From Tetragonia tetragonoides (lineage: Eukaryota > Streptophyta > Magnoliopsida > Caryophyllales > Aizoaceae): DNA of 64,000 bases. Location of the stretch: assembly GCA_038025085.1 (NCBI GenBank), contig CM076140.1:24522501-24586500 (forward strand), written 5' to 3'. This document shows positions 1 to 14,540 of the stretch, piece by piece. The translations under genes were made by a program, and so were the position numbers. Positions within the stretch are counted from its first letter, which is position 1; each line of letters starts with the position of its first letter. The notes below the pieces were generated by a model, which did no database searches, was not told where the DNA came from, and saw only the letters and a program-made list of their open reading frames with translations.

Positions 1-3000
1 ACTTCGGCACTTGTAAGTACCTATACAATTGGTAGGCTCATGCATACACTGCTGCTCACTGTTATAAGTGTGGCAGGAGTGCAGGACAGAGGCTAGCTGT
101 GGCTGTACCGCTGCAGTTTTTACCGAAAGCTTGGGTGGGTAGCTTTAAAGCTCCTCAGAAAGTTTGGATATCCAAACAAGGCTTCCTTTTTTTAGGTTAA
201 AGGTTATCTTTGGTAAAAATTGTTAAAGCTACCGAAAAAGCTCCAAAAAAGCTGAGTGCTGAACATAGTCTTGCTATGGATTTTGGTATGTGTTTGGCAC
301 TATTTTGCGCATACATATACTCTCTGCTCTTCCATCATGTGCTTGAGCCATTGCAACATGTCATTGCCACCTTATCTTGTTTGGGAATTGGGATAGGATC
401 ACCTACATAGCTTCTTTGCGGGCTAAGGCGGGAGGAGCATTTAGGAGTTACCTTATTGGTGATGTCCAGTGTAACTGATTGAGGACATCTTGTCCTCCCT
501 TTTTCTGATTTAATACAATTTCGTTTTATCTAGAAAGAACATGTTTTTGTTTTTTTGGATGATTAGTCTTGTTATTTTATTTCACTAAGGAAACAACTAC
601 AAAATTTTGGTAGCTACAAAACAAGACTCCAAAGAGAAGTTGTCCTTTCTTAGCATCTTTCAACCACCCCCAAAGGGTTGAGTGAGGGATTGTAATCATG
701 TGCTTAGACAATGGTTACACAACACATTCCTTACAATATAGATGTTTTGAAAAATTTGGGACACACAACACATTCCTTACAATATAGAGGTTTTTGGTTT
801 CTTTTGTCTCGTTCTCGAAGAAGTTCAACAATACTGAACAATCACATCAATTGCAAGTCCTTTTCTCATTCATATCAATTGCAGAACAGGACGCTTGAAT
901 GTATTGCAGTATTAGGAAGGTTATTGTGGCTACAACTCCCTCTATTTGTTTGCCATTAGGATGAGGTGGCTAATCCTGTTAGGTTGTTTGTTGGTTCTAT
1001 TTGACAAAACATCAGAGGATGTATATCTTGTGCATCCATGGTTTTCTAATCTTAAAATTCGAGTGAATAATGTACAAACAACAACATTGATGACCAATTC
1101 AACCTGGGTCCTGCCTATGGTGGGGTTTATACGCCCGTGCAATCTTATCCTTGCAATTGCATCTGTCCTTGCAAAGGGGTGGTTGGTGTACCTTTGATTA
1201 GTAATTCACAGAACAAATCATCAAAAAAATAGAAAAGGGCAGTTAAATGAGACGCTTGATCTAGTCGTATGTAAAGTGGAGGGAGACATGTAAAGAGGGA
1301 AAACCCTCTGTTGTGTGTCATACTTTTAAGGCCACGTTTGTTTCACTTGTTGTAAATGGATATCACGTATTGGCAATCTGAAAACCGTTACGTCGCGGTC
1401 GATACGATACGTCGTGGCCGATATTTAATACCATGGTTACTAATTAAGGTGGTTAGTTTCGGAAAAGAGGATACACATGTGTAAGACCACCTAGGTACCG
1501 CATTTGACCCACCTGTTTCTCTCTCCAATATCTCTTTTTCTAGAATCCTCTTCTCCCACTTCAATCTCAAATTCCAACCTATGGACCCATCACCTCTCTC
1601 CCCCCGTTTGTACCACTCAATAGAGCTACGAAAGCCACATTTGAAATTTGACTCACCTGCTATTCCCTCCCCCTTCTCTCTGTTCATGTTTCTCTACATC
1701 TTGGTAGAATCACATTTGATTGAGAGTGTCCTGCTATAGGCTTTTAGTGAACAGATCGTCCACATAAATTCCGATCCTACCACTTGCACTCCACCAAATT
1801 TATAAGTTTGAATAATGGATATCTATGAAATCTGGTGCGGTGGGGCTGCAATGGACGATATTGATGGTGAATAATAGAGATGCAGTGCTCGGCGAGGGAA
1901 GACATGAGTCATGGTGTGGTTGGAAGGTATTTAGGTAAGTGGTGGTGTGGCATGGTTTATTGTCTCTTTTGTATATGATTTTTCTCCCTTTTCATCTGTG
2001 GTTCCTTGAGATGCGGGGTGAGTGAAACTAGTGCAGATTGGAACTGTGAGAAACTGATACCTTGGATGACCGATACGATAGAGAAAGAAAATGAACCAAA
2101 CAAGAAGTATAGGGATGGTTTCCAGTCTTGGAATTGGTTGAGTGGGTTAAGAAAATGGTGAAGGAAGGCAAATGTTTTGTGGCCTATGGCAACATCAGCA
2201 AGGGCCTACAGAGAAATCTTGCAGAGGAGTATGAGCAACAGCAATGAGTTTTTGCTGAACAGGGAGAGGAGAACAGCAAGAGACCTGTTAATCTCCATTT
2301 TAATTTGGGTTGTTTCCTTTAAGGACCTGAACTGAGGAATTTAGAAAGCTAATTATCATCTACGTGCGTCAAGGTCTGCTAAACCATGTAACCTTGTGGT
2401 GTCATATAATTCTATATGATGCTGATGTATGAAGATACTCCCTCGCTATCTCTTTCTGGTACTTTTTCCTTTGACTATTAGGTAGCCAAAAAGGCGACTT
2501 GGCAAATTTATTCTCACTTGAACAAATATTTGTGCTTGGAAACTTTGTAAATTGTAATTTATGGGAAGGTCAAACCTTCAGTTTTTCTTTTGTCCGCATT
2601 TACTTCCACTGTCACCATTTCTTTTATATTTCTGAAAAGGTAATGTTTATTGTGGGTATAGTTGTCCTTTTCTGATCTCTGGTTACCCACCGGCCACCAC
2701 CTGATTCTATCGACTCTATTACGTCCAGATCATACTGGATAAAACTGTTTTTAGATAAGAAAGTTTTTATTAATGAATCAAAGAAAGAATACAAAAAGGT
2801 GGAGGACAAGAAGTCCTCAATGCAAAGTGTAAAGCGTAGTTATCCAGTTGATAGATTATCCCATTTGAATTCCTTTTTTTTTTTTTTGGGGGGGGGGGGG
2901 CGTTTTTGAGAAGTTGCTTCAGAAATATTACAGGAATGAAGGTGTGAGAGTAACTGAAGAAACAACTTGTGGTCTTCCCTTTCTTTTGTCAAGCTTATAG

Positions 3001-4469
3001 ATTACAGATCTCCTAACCAAGCAGGGTTTTGATACTTTGTCTTTGGAATGTGTGGATGTGTGGTCCTGGATATCTATCACCAAATTTTTTGAGAAGAGCA
3101 GGGGGTGTTAAATTTACTACGCTTGCTGTGTCACTTCAGAGTACAATGATTCATGAATTTTATGTTTTTGCTGTACAATATCTGTAACTCTTGGTAGAGG
3201 AACGCCAGAAAGTAATTTTCTTGCAATTATATTTGTGGATGAAGAAAGAGAATATGGAATGACGATTCTCTGACATATGTCACTATACTTGTGCAGCTTC
3301 CACCTGTTCCTTTTGAATCACATCCTGAAAGACCAGGAGAGCCAGATTGTCCGGTATATGTGATATTATCTCCTTATTACTAAATGGCTCTGATTCAGTG
3401 CCTTCCCACTAAGTTGTTGCTTTAATGTATTCCAGTACTTCCTGAAGACTCAAAATTGCAAGTTTGGTCTCAATTGCAAATTTAATCACCCCAAGGATCA
3501 ATTGGTAAACACATGCACTTCCATTAGAATGTCCGGTGTCTATTTCAGTTTTGTGTTTTCATGTTTACTCTTTTCTGTAATCTTTACATTTGACTTCAGG
3601 GGACTTCAGGCCATGCTCCAGATTTGCCTGAGAGACCGTCTGAACCTCCTTGTTCGGTGTGAATTTTGCTCCCTTTGTTTAACTTAGCCTTTTCTTTTTT
3701 CCTTTTGTTTATGTTTTAAAAAAACAAAATCTCTACTTGTATTTTTAGTCTTTGGTAAGTTACTTGCTGCTTGTGTGCACAGTTCTATATGAAGATTGGA
3801 AAATGTAAATTTGCTGCAGCTTGCAAATTTCATCATCCAAAAAATATCCAAATACCATCAGCTGGACAACAAGCAGATGATGTAGAACAAACTAGTGCAG
3901 TTCTTAGTGCTGGTACAATCACTGATGAACATGCAGTCAAAGCACTCCCTTCCAGTCCTCATTTATCATACAACTGCAAAGGGTTGCCAATACGTGTGGT
4001 AAGTTTTGGATAGAGAAATTGTATATCATGGCTCTATATTATTTAAACTACCTGAGTTTTCCCTTGCTCAAAATTTTTCTAGGAAGGAATTGTTCAATAA
4101 AGTGATTTTGTTTTGTTATTATATCCTAGCTGCCTTATTTACTAACTCCCCCTCTCGTTGAATGCACCGCGTTCTTAAGCCCAGATAATATTCTTCTATC
4201 TCACTCACTGCCTCTCATCTTTGATCAGCCCTTTGGTCTCTCTCTCTCCCTCTCCCTCTCCTTCTCCCTCTCTCCCTCTCTCTCTCTCTCTCTCCCCCTC
4301 TCCCCCCTCCCTCTCTCTCTCTCCCCCCCTCTCTCTCTCTCCCTCTCCCTCTCCCCCCCTCCCTCTCTCTCCCTCTCTCTCTCCCCCCCCTTTCTCTCTC
4401 TCTCTCCCTCTCTCTCTCTCCCTCTCTCCCTCTCCCTCTCCCTCTCCCTCTCTCCCTCTCTCCCTCTCC

Positions 4470-4514
<45 letters not shown>

Positions 4515-7500
4515 GCCTTTTGCTGCTACCATTGATTGTGGCCCAAAACTTGACTGTTGGTGGTAGTTCTTTCTACCGAAACTAGGATCTAGGCAGCTAA
4601 GTATATAATTTAAACTACCTGAGTTGTTCCTTGCTTAATATTTGTTTAGGAAGGAATTGTTCAATTAAGTGATTTTGTTTTGTTAGTTCAACTCCAAAAA
4701 TGAGTTGGTGGGATGGAAAGGTTGGTGGGATTACACATAAAAAGGATAGTCACAAGTCTCTCAACCCGAAGGCAAAGAGGAGAATGGTGTAATTGAACTA
4801 ACCACTCCAGAAATGAGTTTGTTTTTTCCCCTCATTGGGGGGGGGGGGCTGGGGTGCGGGAGACGCATAATTACTTTTCTATTGCATCAACACCACCAAT
4901 TGCGGCTTAAAAGGTAGGTGCAGACCACCACGAGTTTGCAAAGAGGTCCCACCGGCGCACCACTGACGTGATCGCAAGCTCAGAGCTGGCATTGTTGAAG
5001 TGATGGGAATGGGGCTGGATGTCAGAGACTCAGGATTGATGCATGAGTGAGGGATGGGTAGATGGCATTAGCATTGGGCTGGGGAGCAACACTGTCTTTG
5101 GCACAGGATGGGGTGGAAAGGTTGGTGGGATTACACATAAAGAGTATAGTCACAACCCTAAGGGAAGGAGGGAAATGGACGCAATGAATTCTGGTCAGTT
5201 CCATCACCTGAAATTTGGGCGAAGAGAATTGCCAAAAAATTTGAACCAAACCAACAAATTAACGATATTCCAGATGAAAAAATTCAAAACCCACTTCCCT
5301 TCACCAATGAGGACCTGTTACCAACTAGACTTACAAAAGATCTTTAGTTATTAGCCTCCATGTTGATAGTTTTGCTGACAACCTGAAAGCCTTTTTGAAA
5401 TTTGTGGGATAATACTGCTGCTGATATACCAGAAAATTGTGTGAAAAAATGCTGATGATACCATCCTTTTAAGACTTCGATAATCCTGATTTCATGACGC
5501 TTATTCTTGAACTCTATTAAACTTAGATTGGTGGACTTAATATAATCCATTACTACCAGAGAAGCAAATATCATCAGCTGGTACTCTACGAAACTGTAGA
5601 CTGTGTTACAGAGACTCGGTTGTAACTGTCCAACTGAATACGTGTGTGTGTTTTAGACTCGGCTATTTTTTGGAACTTTGGCGTATTTTGACCTAAAATG
5701 AACCAAGTACCATACCCATGTTGGAGTATCAGGGATCCAATGCAGGTACTTGAGGTAAAATATAGAGTCCCGACAGATATGTATCAGTTTTGGAATTTGT
5801 CGATCTGCAAAACCCCAAAACGTAACAAGGTGTCAAATTTCTTGGTCGTATCAGCTGATACATGGCAAGAAACAGTCGATACGACCTGCGTTTGTGTGGA
5901 CGTTCGTGTTGGATAGGGTCAATGCTAACGACCTTCGTCAACGACGTAGGCAGAATACAACCCTGTCACCTGATGTTTGTGTGCTCTGCCGGCCTAGTAG
6001 TGAGTCCTCCTCCCATCTTTTCTTGTGGTGTGGTGTTGCGCAGGATCTTTGTAGCAGGTTAGCTGGTTTAGTGGGTGAGACTTGGGAGTTCCCAAATTCT
6101 GTTATGGAGTTCTTGCAGGCTATGCAAGGGGGACTTGGGTGGAGGAAGGAGAAAAAGGTGTCGTGGAAGTGTGCTCTTTTTGCAGTACTTTGGTGTATTT
6201 GGTCTGAAAGGAACGCAAGGGTTTTTTCAGGTGTTTCATTGTCGATTGGTTTGCTATGGGATAGGGTGGTTTATTTCGCCTCTTTGTGGGCTGCTGCTGG
6301 TTGTTTTCGAGGTTATCCGGTTACACAGGTTATGCTTCATTGGACTGAGTTGTAAATAGGATCCTTTTGGGGACTCTTTCTCTTCTAATGATGTACTTTT
6401 ATTGATTTCAGTAATACTGTTTCTTTATCTAAAAAAAGAAATACTGCCAGCAATCAACTGTTACAAAAGATATGTCTGATAAAACAGCCAATAAAATTCA
6501 TGTTGCGACCTGCTTTGCGATACCATAAAGCTACCATTGTGCAATGTTGTGACACACGACAAGGGGTACTTTGTTACCCTGATGTACACTGCTCAGAATA
6601 ACAAGGAAATTAAGAATTTCTAGACCAGAAGTGTCCTTGAAAGATGCATAGAAGTGATCTTGTATCCAACAAGTATTAGTTCTCCTTCACTAGCTTGAAC
6701 TGGGATATGTCAAAGGCATTGTAAGGTAAAATTGGAGATGATCTGCAGCTGATGTATGACCACATTGTTTGCATACTGCCGTGAATCGACCTCTTGCTTT
6801 TACATTATCCCTTCTATTATTTGTGCTTTGTGATACAAACGAAAAGAGAGAAGAAGATCGTTAGGGAATATTTTTGTCGGTTTGGTGACTCTTTTCCTGA
6901 ACATTTTACTTTAAGAACTTGATGATACAATTTTTTACTTCTCCTAGGTCTGATAGTTTGTAACCTCCTTGTGACAGGGGGAAACGGATTGTCCATTCTA
7001 CATGAAAACTGGCAGGTGATTGTCACTATATATTGCCTATTCAGGTCCTATGGCTTCTAATTTCGTGGGAAATTTATCTAACTAGGTTTGTTCTAATTTT
7101 TCTTAGTTGTAAATATGGTGCCAATTGCCGCTACAATCACCCAGACTGGAATGGTTTGTTGATTTTCCTTCTATTCTCTCTAGTGTTGCTGATACTTAAC
7201 TCTTGAGTAAATCTATTGAATTCTATGATGGTCGCAACTTAATACTGTCAAGTTCCTTTCTGAATTGCTCACTCCCTTTTCAGTCATTAATCCCCCTGCT
7301 GCTGCAATAGGCCATTCAATCCTCGCTTCTCCAATAGCTAATCTAAATGTTGGACTTGTCAATCCGGCTGCTTCCATCCTCCAAAGTCTGGCACAAACAA
7401 CGGTAAATTTACAGTTGAATCTTTAGCTAAGTTGCGTATAACCATGATGGTGAGCAAGTATAATAGTGCGTATTGCATATTCAACACGCACGTTCCTCTT

Positions 7501-10500
7501 TCCGCAGACTCGTTGAAATTCCTCAGCTCTATGTTAAATCTCTGTGTATGTAGGATTGCCTTCGTTTCCGGCACTAGCATTATGACGAGTATTAAGCCTT
7601 TAAGCTTCCGTTCCTCTCCCTGTACAGTTGTACTCACCCTCTATACCCGAAATCATTATATATAAACTCTATGGAAGCCTTTTTTTGATTGTTGATTTCC
7701 AATACAATCAGTAGATGCCCCACTCTCCCAATTTAAAGAAAAGGAATTGATGAGACATAGCTGCACATGGCAACAACGCAAATAAACCAAAAGTGAAAAA
7801 AGGAAAAAGAACAATCTACTTCCAAATATGCTATTGGAAACATGATAAAAGTAAATTTTTTGCCCCTGTGAATTTAGTGGATATATTCTAAATACTATGT
7901 ATACATTAAATCATGGACCTACCCCACAGTCTAAAACCCTTAACCAAAACAAGGTCACTATTTGAGCAATCTTGCTACCTATTTATATTTGGATGGAGAG
8001 ACTTATTGCGCCTTACTATATACTTTTTTATTTTTATTTTTATTGAAATAACGTTACTATATAGTATACACTGTTCTGAAAACTCGAGTATACCACGGAC
8101 CACACCCTTCCAAAAGTTTCCAAAGATGTTAGAAGTCTTCCACACACTTAGATGATTTGACTTCCTACACTCATATGTGGTGACATCACATCGCATCCTT
8201 GGTAGTTGGGAAAATTGGCATTTAGAGATCTTCCTTATGTTATGCATGTCTAGATGCATCAATAAAGAACGTGGTGAATTCATGAATCTTGTCTCTTTCC
8301 ATCTTCAGTTTTCAGTTCTCACATAGTCTATTGAGTCAGTTACAGTTATGTTTCATAAGTTCAAATCAGATCAACTACCTGTCTTAGGGTACATAAACTT
8401 TTCATCAGTCAGTTATTTGTGACTTTCCCAATGATAATCACCAATAGTTATTTTTTCAGATTTAGGAATATGCATTGTACTAATTTGTTCAAAATATACA
8501 TTGGTTGTCAGAGACTCTGTCTGCTTTTGACCCTTGATCCTGATGTGCAAGTAAAGAACGTTTCTTGATTATAAAGAATGGATCTTTGCAATGCCCAAAA
8601 GATCTCCCTTAAGCTCATCAACATGGGTATATAGCTCCATCATCAGATCCTAAAAGCATCTACAACTTCACAATTGAAAGAAGTCCAGACAATTTGATGA
8701 TCCATTTTGAGTTAGTCCATTAAATTCCAAAGACAGAGTAGTTAACCTTTTTGGCATCATGAGATATGGACATTTATTATTATAACTTTGCTACTTATAC
8801 TTTTGGCATTGGAGTTGGGATGGAGCTAACATTTTGTGTGTGTACACACACACACACTTACCAACAACGCTCTTTACTATTGTTGGACGGAGATAATAGA
8901 CTCCTTCCGTCTCAGGGAAATCTTTCTACTTGAGAAAGACACATTGGCCAAGGAACATGCATTTTGGCACAAATGTTCCAAGCATGCCTTTGGAAGGAGC
9001 ACATGACTGTTGTGACTTTAAGAGAGAGAAAATTGAGTTGTAGTGGGGACAACAAAATCAAAGCACATGGTAGTGAGAAATAAGGAGGGGTAAAATAGAA
9101 AACTAACCTAAAAAACCATACCTAAGGAAATAGAAAGATTTCCTTGGGACAAATTGAAAACGAAAGTAGAAAGATTTCCATAGGACGAAGGGAGTATCAA
9201 CGACTCAAAAATATATGAAGGTAAGAAAAAGAAATGGTGGATTCAACAACAATCATAAATCGCATGTAGTGTAAATTTCAAACATTTAGGGACACACTAG
9301 TCTTTTTCGGTAGGGATCATTGTTGCGATTTTGCTTTTCTATTTTTCTCTCTCCCTCTCCCTCTCCCTCTCCCTCTCCTTCCCCTCACCCCTCAGTCCAA
9401 TAATGGAGTTTTGTGAGCCGTGGAAACGTGACCCATTTGTGGCTCTTTTTTTTCAGGTGAAAATTTAATTAAAAAAGAAGAGAATTACAAAACAAGGGGA
9501 CAATGAGTCCTCTAATTTCAAAGGCTAATAATTACAAGTCGGCCCAATGATGCCAAACATCAGTTAGGGGTATCCCTTTAGAAGACCCACCCGCCTTGGC
9601 CCATAGGGAACCCAATAAACTACACAATCCCATACACAATCAAGTGGCCTAAAAGTCTCAGAAAATATCCGAGCATTCCACTCCAGCCAAATGCACTACA
9701 GAGTGGTGAAAGCCGCACACTGCCATAAAAGCCTTGCCTCCTTACCCCTTCCCTAACCAACATACTTGAGCTGCAAATGTTGTACCTTAGTAGCTGGACA
9801 AACAGCGTTCTCCCCCTCGCACCAAGAAGCCCCTGCCAACCGTTCCAAGGCATCCAAGCAAATACTAATGCAAAGAAGTCTCACTAGCCCATTTGTGGTT
9901 CTTTTTAATGTCAATATATGCTATTTGTGGCTCTTTTTAATGTCAATATGTGTGTGAACATGTGAAAAGCGACGCTATTGGCGATTTTTGAAAATCATAA
10001 ATCCTGAAAGTCATGAAAAGGTTAAAATACCATGATTAAGTGATTGTATAGCAACTTTATTAGCTAATCTTGTGTACTTCTAACTCTTTTCTTTTGGCTT
10101 TTGACTTTTGACACAAGTGTTCATTTGCTAATATGCTGTTCGTGAACTCTTTTTCTAGATTGGTCTAGGGTGCCCAGCTATCTATCCTCAGCGACCAGGA
10201 CAGATTGAATGTGATGTAAGTATTCATGTTGTACTCTTTCTGCTTTTGATCCATCTATGCATCTGGCACTTCGTGATGGAGAACTTTTTAAGAAACAGAA
10301 AGCTTCATGAAACTTGATGTAATTCATATTAAAATCACATTTCGAGAGACAATGTACCAACATAGCATTTGAACGGGGGGGGGGGGATTATTTATAGCTT
10401 AAGTGCTTACTTGCAGAGTAAGAATCTAGTATCCCATAGGCAAAGCTTAGGTGAGATTGAGGGTGATCTTCAATTTGTTTCGTGGTGGCTGTTTTTCAGA

Positions 10501-13403
10501 TCATGGGGAGAGTTGTAAGTTGTTTTACGGGTTACATTTCGTCTCACACAAGACCCGCTCATCCTAGTATACCTGAATGACTAAATTCTAATGTCTTAAA
10601 CTCCTAATCATAATGAAGTTGATGTTCTCGACCACAAGTCTTAAGAATAGGATAATGGGTACCAACATGACAACAAGGCACAACATCCTACCCTCCTTGT
10701 GGAGGTGTGCTTGCATGGCCATTTTATGGTGAATTTGGTTGGAGCGAAATTCGAGGGTGTTCTCCGGTGCTGGGAAGACTAGGGACTATGTTTGAGACCA
10801 TGTAGTTTATTTGGCTTCCCTTTGGGCGAAGGCGGCGGGGGCCTTTAAGGGTGTTCCGGTGACAGTAGTTCAACACCATTGGTGAGATTTGTAGATATTT
10901 TGGTTAACTTATGAGCAAGGTTGCACGGAAACGTGAAACGCGGAAACGCGAAACGTGAAACGTGAAACGTGAAACGTCAATTCTCAAAAAGAACTGACGT
11001 TTGAATCACTTTATAATTTTTTTCAGTTTTCGTCTCATATTAACCTTCCACTTCCTTTTCTTATGTTAAAAGAACTATTCTTTTTATTACCATTTCTTGT
11101 AATTTTTATATCTGTGTCCCAATAGCTTGTTGCTTTCTTCTGCTCCTTTGATCTATCTTGTCTGATATAGACCTTAGTCTTGAGGAGATTGTATATCCAG
11201 CTCATCAATCTGTGTTGTTCAGTCCTTTTCCTCTCTGTTATTTCCTAAATGATTTGCTAGTTCATTTTATGTCCTTTATTTTCTTTGCTGTCCTCTTTTC
11301 CACAATCTAGCCGTTGTACTAGTTGTACTAGAATAGTGAGCTGTCCTAATATCACCTAGGAATATGCTTTGGTTCTACCAGACTATATATATGGGTGTAA
11401 GCAATGAATGAGAGGGAATCAATCAGAATATTAACAAAACTCATTTCCACCATTATCTTCTTTATCTCTTTGTTTATCAATGTAACTTGGATTCTTACTC
11501 AAGGGATTTCTCATAGTTGTTCCGTTCTGTAAATTTCCCTTACAATCCTCCTCGAGTTATCATAATTCCTGGTTGATTATTTTGGTTCATATCATCGTCA
11601 CCTGGGACGGGTCAATTTATGGATAACTGTATAATTCTTTACATCAACTTGTTGCTTGCTATTTCATCATGGCCTTTCTTCTCGTGGATGGTGAAGATGT
11701 TGGATCTTCTTCTACCACTTTGTGTTATCTAAGCACTTCTATATACTTATTGAGTCACTTTATAATTTTTTTTTTTCAGTTTTCGTCTCATATTAACCTT
11801 CCACTTCCGTTCTTATGTTAAAAGAACTATTCTTTTTACTACCTTATCTTGTAATTTTTATCTCTGTGTATTTTTCGTTTGGGGGCCGGATCACCTTGCT
11901 GCAGTCTTGCTTGTCCAGCATACCACTATATTATCTCTCTTTGTTTAAGGTGCCGGTAGTAGTTGCTAAGAAAATTGAGAAGTTGATGAGAGAATTTCTG
12001 TTGTCTGGTAGTGATGGCGATAAGATGGATCACTTGGTCAGCTGCTCTCTGAATTTTATTCGACAGTGACAGGTTCGTGGAACCTGTATTTGCGGAGGCC
12101 TCCTCAGGAGTGGGAGATGGAGTGCTTGAGTTTCTGGAGTCGGTGCAGCTTCTTGACAGGGATGACTGTAGGAAATGGATTGGTGATTCTTCCGGGGTAT
12201 TTTCATGTAAATCATTTCTTCATCAGTTGGGTTTGCCAGCACAACAACCTGCTTTTCCTATTGCGAGGTGGTTGTGGAAGGAAAAAGTTCCTCTTAAAGT
12301 ACGGGCTTGTGTGTGGACGTTGGTATTGGATAGGATTAATACTAATGACTTGCACCAGCGGAGGAGGCCAAATGCAGCTCTGTCACCTGATATTTGTATG
12401 CTCTGCCGATCTAGTAGCGAATCCTCTTCACATATCTTTCTGAGATGTGAAGTTGCGCATGTCCTTTGGACCAGAGTATCTGGTCTCATAGGTGAGGTTT
12501 GGGAGTACCCGAACACTGTAATGGAGTTCTTGCAAGCGAGGCATGTAGGGCTTGGGTGGCAAAAGGAGAAGAAGATGTGTGCTATTTTTGTAGTACTTTG
12601 GTGCATATGGTTAGAGAGGAATGCTAGAGTCTTTTCTGGTATTTCTATGACAGTTGGTGTGTTATGGGATAGGGTAGTTTACTTAGCCTCCTTGTGGGCT
12701 AAGGCTGCTGGGTGTTTTCGTAGTTATCCGGTTTCGGCTAACTTGTAAATAGATTCCTTTCGAGGACTCCTTGTTCTCTTAGGATGTAATACTGTTTATA
12801 TTACTCTTAATTATACTTTCTCTTTATCTAAAAAAAAGTATTTTTCATCTCTGTGTGCCCATAGCTTGTTGTTTTCTTCTGCTCCTTATTTTGATATATC
12901 TCATCACCTGGGGACTGGTCAATTCATGGATTACTGTATAATTCCTTACATCAACTTGTTGCTTGCTATTTTATGATGGCCTTCCTTCTCGTGAATGGTG
13001 AGGATGTTGGATCTTCTTCTACCTTTTTGAGTTCCATCTAAGCACTTCTATATTCTTATTGAGTCACTTTATAAATTTTTTTGCAGTTTTCGTCTCATAT
13101 TAACATTCCACTTTCGCTTATATTAAAAGAACTATTCTTTTTATCGCAATTTGGTGAAAACCACCTAAAAAGTTGCATTTTTTTGTCCAATATCCCCTGA
13201 ATTGTTTCTTTTTGTTCAATACCACTTGATTCCGCCTTGAGACTCACCCCTTAAGTGATTTTCGGGCCAAATCCCTTACTTTTCTTCCCTTTTGCCCTAA
13301 CGTGTGCTTCACATGACTACTTAAATGAACCACACCTATTTTGGCCAGATAAATTAAATTAAATAAAGCTAAATAAAATTACCCACCCCCTTCAGTGAAA
13401 CTA

Positions 13404-13455
<52 letters not shown>

Positions 13456-14501
13456 CTGTGTAACATTGACACACACACTCTCTCTCCTCTCAGTCATGAC
13501 TGCACGACATCATCAAAATCAAAAGGAATTTGGGCAAAAGGAGACTGAAATTGTCGTGATGTTTTCTCTCTGCAATCTCTCTCTCTCCTTTTTGTCGTGA
13601 TGGGAGTCGTTTCTGTTGAGATGCTTTGTCTATGGCTTATGTGGTATGAATGATTGGAGAATAGAGTTGTGAAATCGAAGGTCAATTGGGTGGGTTTGAT
13701 ATTAGTGAATTCATTAGGGTTTTTGCATCAGATAAGCTTGGGGAAGTGTTGAAAGAAGGAGATTGGGAATTAGGGTTAGGACTTTAGGAGGGTTTTAAGG
13801 ATTTGGGTTTTCGTTTTGGGGAGAAAAAAGGGGGTTTAGAGGGTTTAGTAGAGGATTGATGAGGAGAGTTTTTGAGAAGGTTGGTTAGTGGAAATGGTGA
13901 TGATCGTAGTGATGCTGGCATCTTCCCCATTTCTCTCTCTCTCCTCTCTTGGGCTCTTCTTGAGCTTGCTCTTATTCAATGGTGAGCAGAGAAATGGAGA
14001 AATGTACTGTGTAGGGTCAAAGGGTCAAATTAGTGTTTAATTTAGTCATGTTCTTTTAAGTAGACACATGCTTCACACGTGAGGGCAAAACCGGAAGAAA
14101 AGTAAGGGATTTGGCCCGGAAATCACTTAAGGAGTGAATCTCAAGGGGGAATCAACTTTTAAGGTGGTACTGAACAAAAAGCAACAATTCAGGGGGTACT
14201 GGACAAAAAGTGAAACTTTTTAGGTGGTTTTCACCAAATTGCGCTTCTTTTTATTACCTTTTCTTGTAATTTTTATCTCTGTGTGCCCATAGCTTGTTGC
14301 TTTCTTCTGCTCCTTATTTTGATATATCTCATCACCTGGGGACGGGTCAATTCATGGATAACTGTATAAATCTTTACATCAACTTGTTGCTTGCTATTTC
14401 ATCATGGCCTATGGTGAGGATGTTGGATCTTCTCCTACCTTTTTCCTTTTTGTGTTACATCTAACCACTTCTATATACTTATGGAAACAAAGTTAAACCA
14501 C

Positions 14502-14540
<39 letters not shown>

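Larger units (their letters stand above)
11003..14484. repeat. Tandem triplication inside HUA1 intron
   Basis: Three copies of one block, starting near 11003, 11753 and 13067. Each starts CACTTTATAA...CAGTTTTCGTCTCATATTAA, runs through TTTTATCTCTGTGTGCCC-like and CATCAACTTGTTGCTTGC, and ends near GTTGGATCTTCT and CACTTCTATA. Copy 1 carries about 430 bp that the others lack. Copy 2 is interrupted by a LINE (11870-12838) and copy 3 by a Mutator-like element (13145-14243), so the core unit is only about 320 bp. Confidence 0.85.

Noticed and set aside
2100..2250. Short plus-strand frame with [20 protein letters not shown]
   Set aside because: Too short, no splice context or family match, lies in the first HUA1 intron.
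4215..4535. Open frames of about 105 codons on both strands
   Set aside because: Pure Ser-Pro or Arg-Glu repeats produced by the CT/AG tract; no codon-like composition and inside a HUA1 intron.
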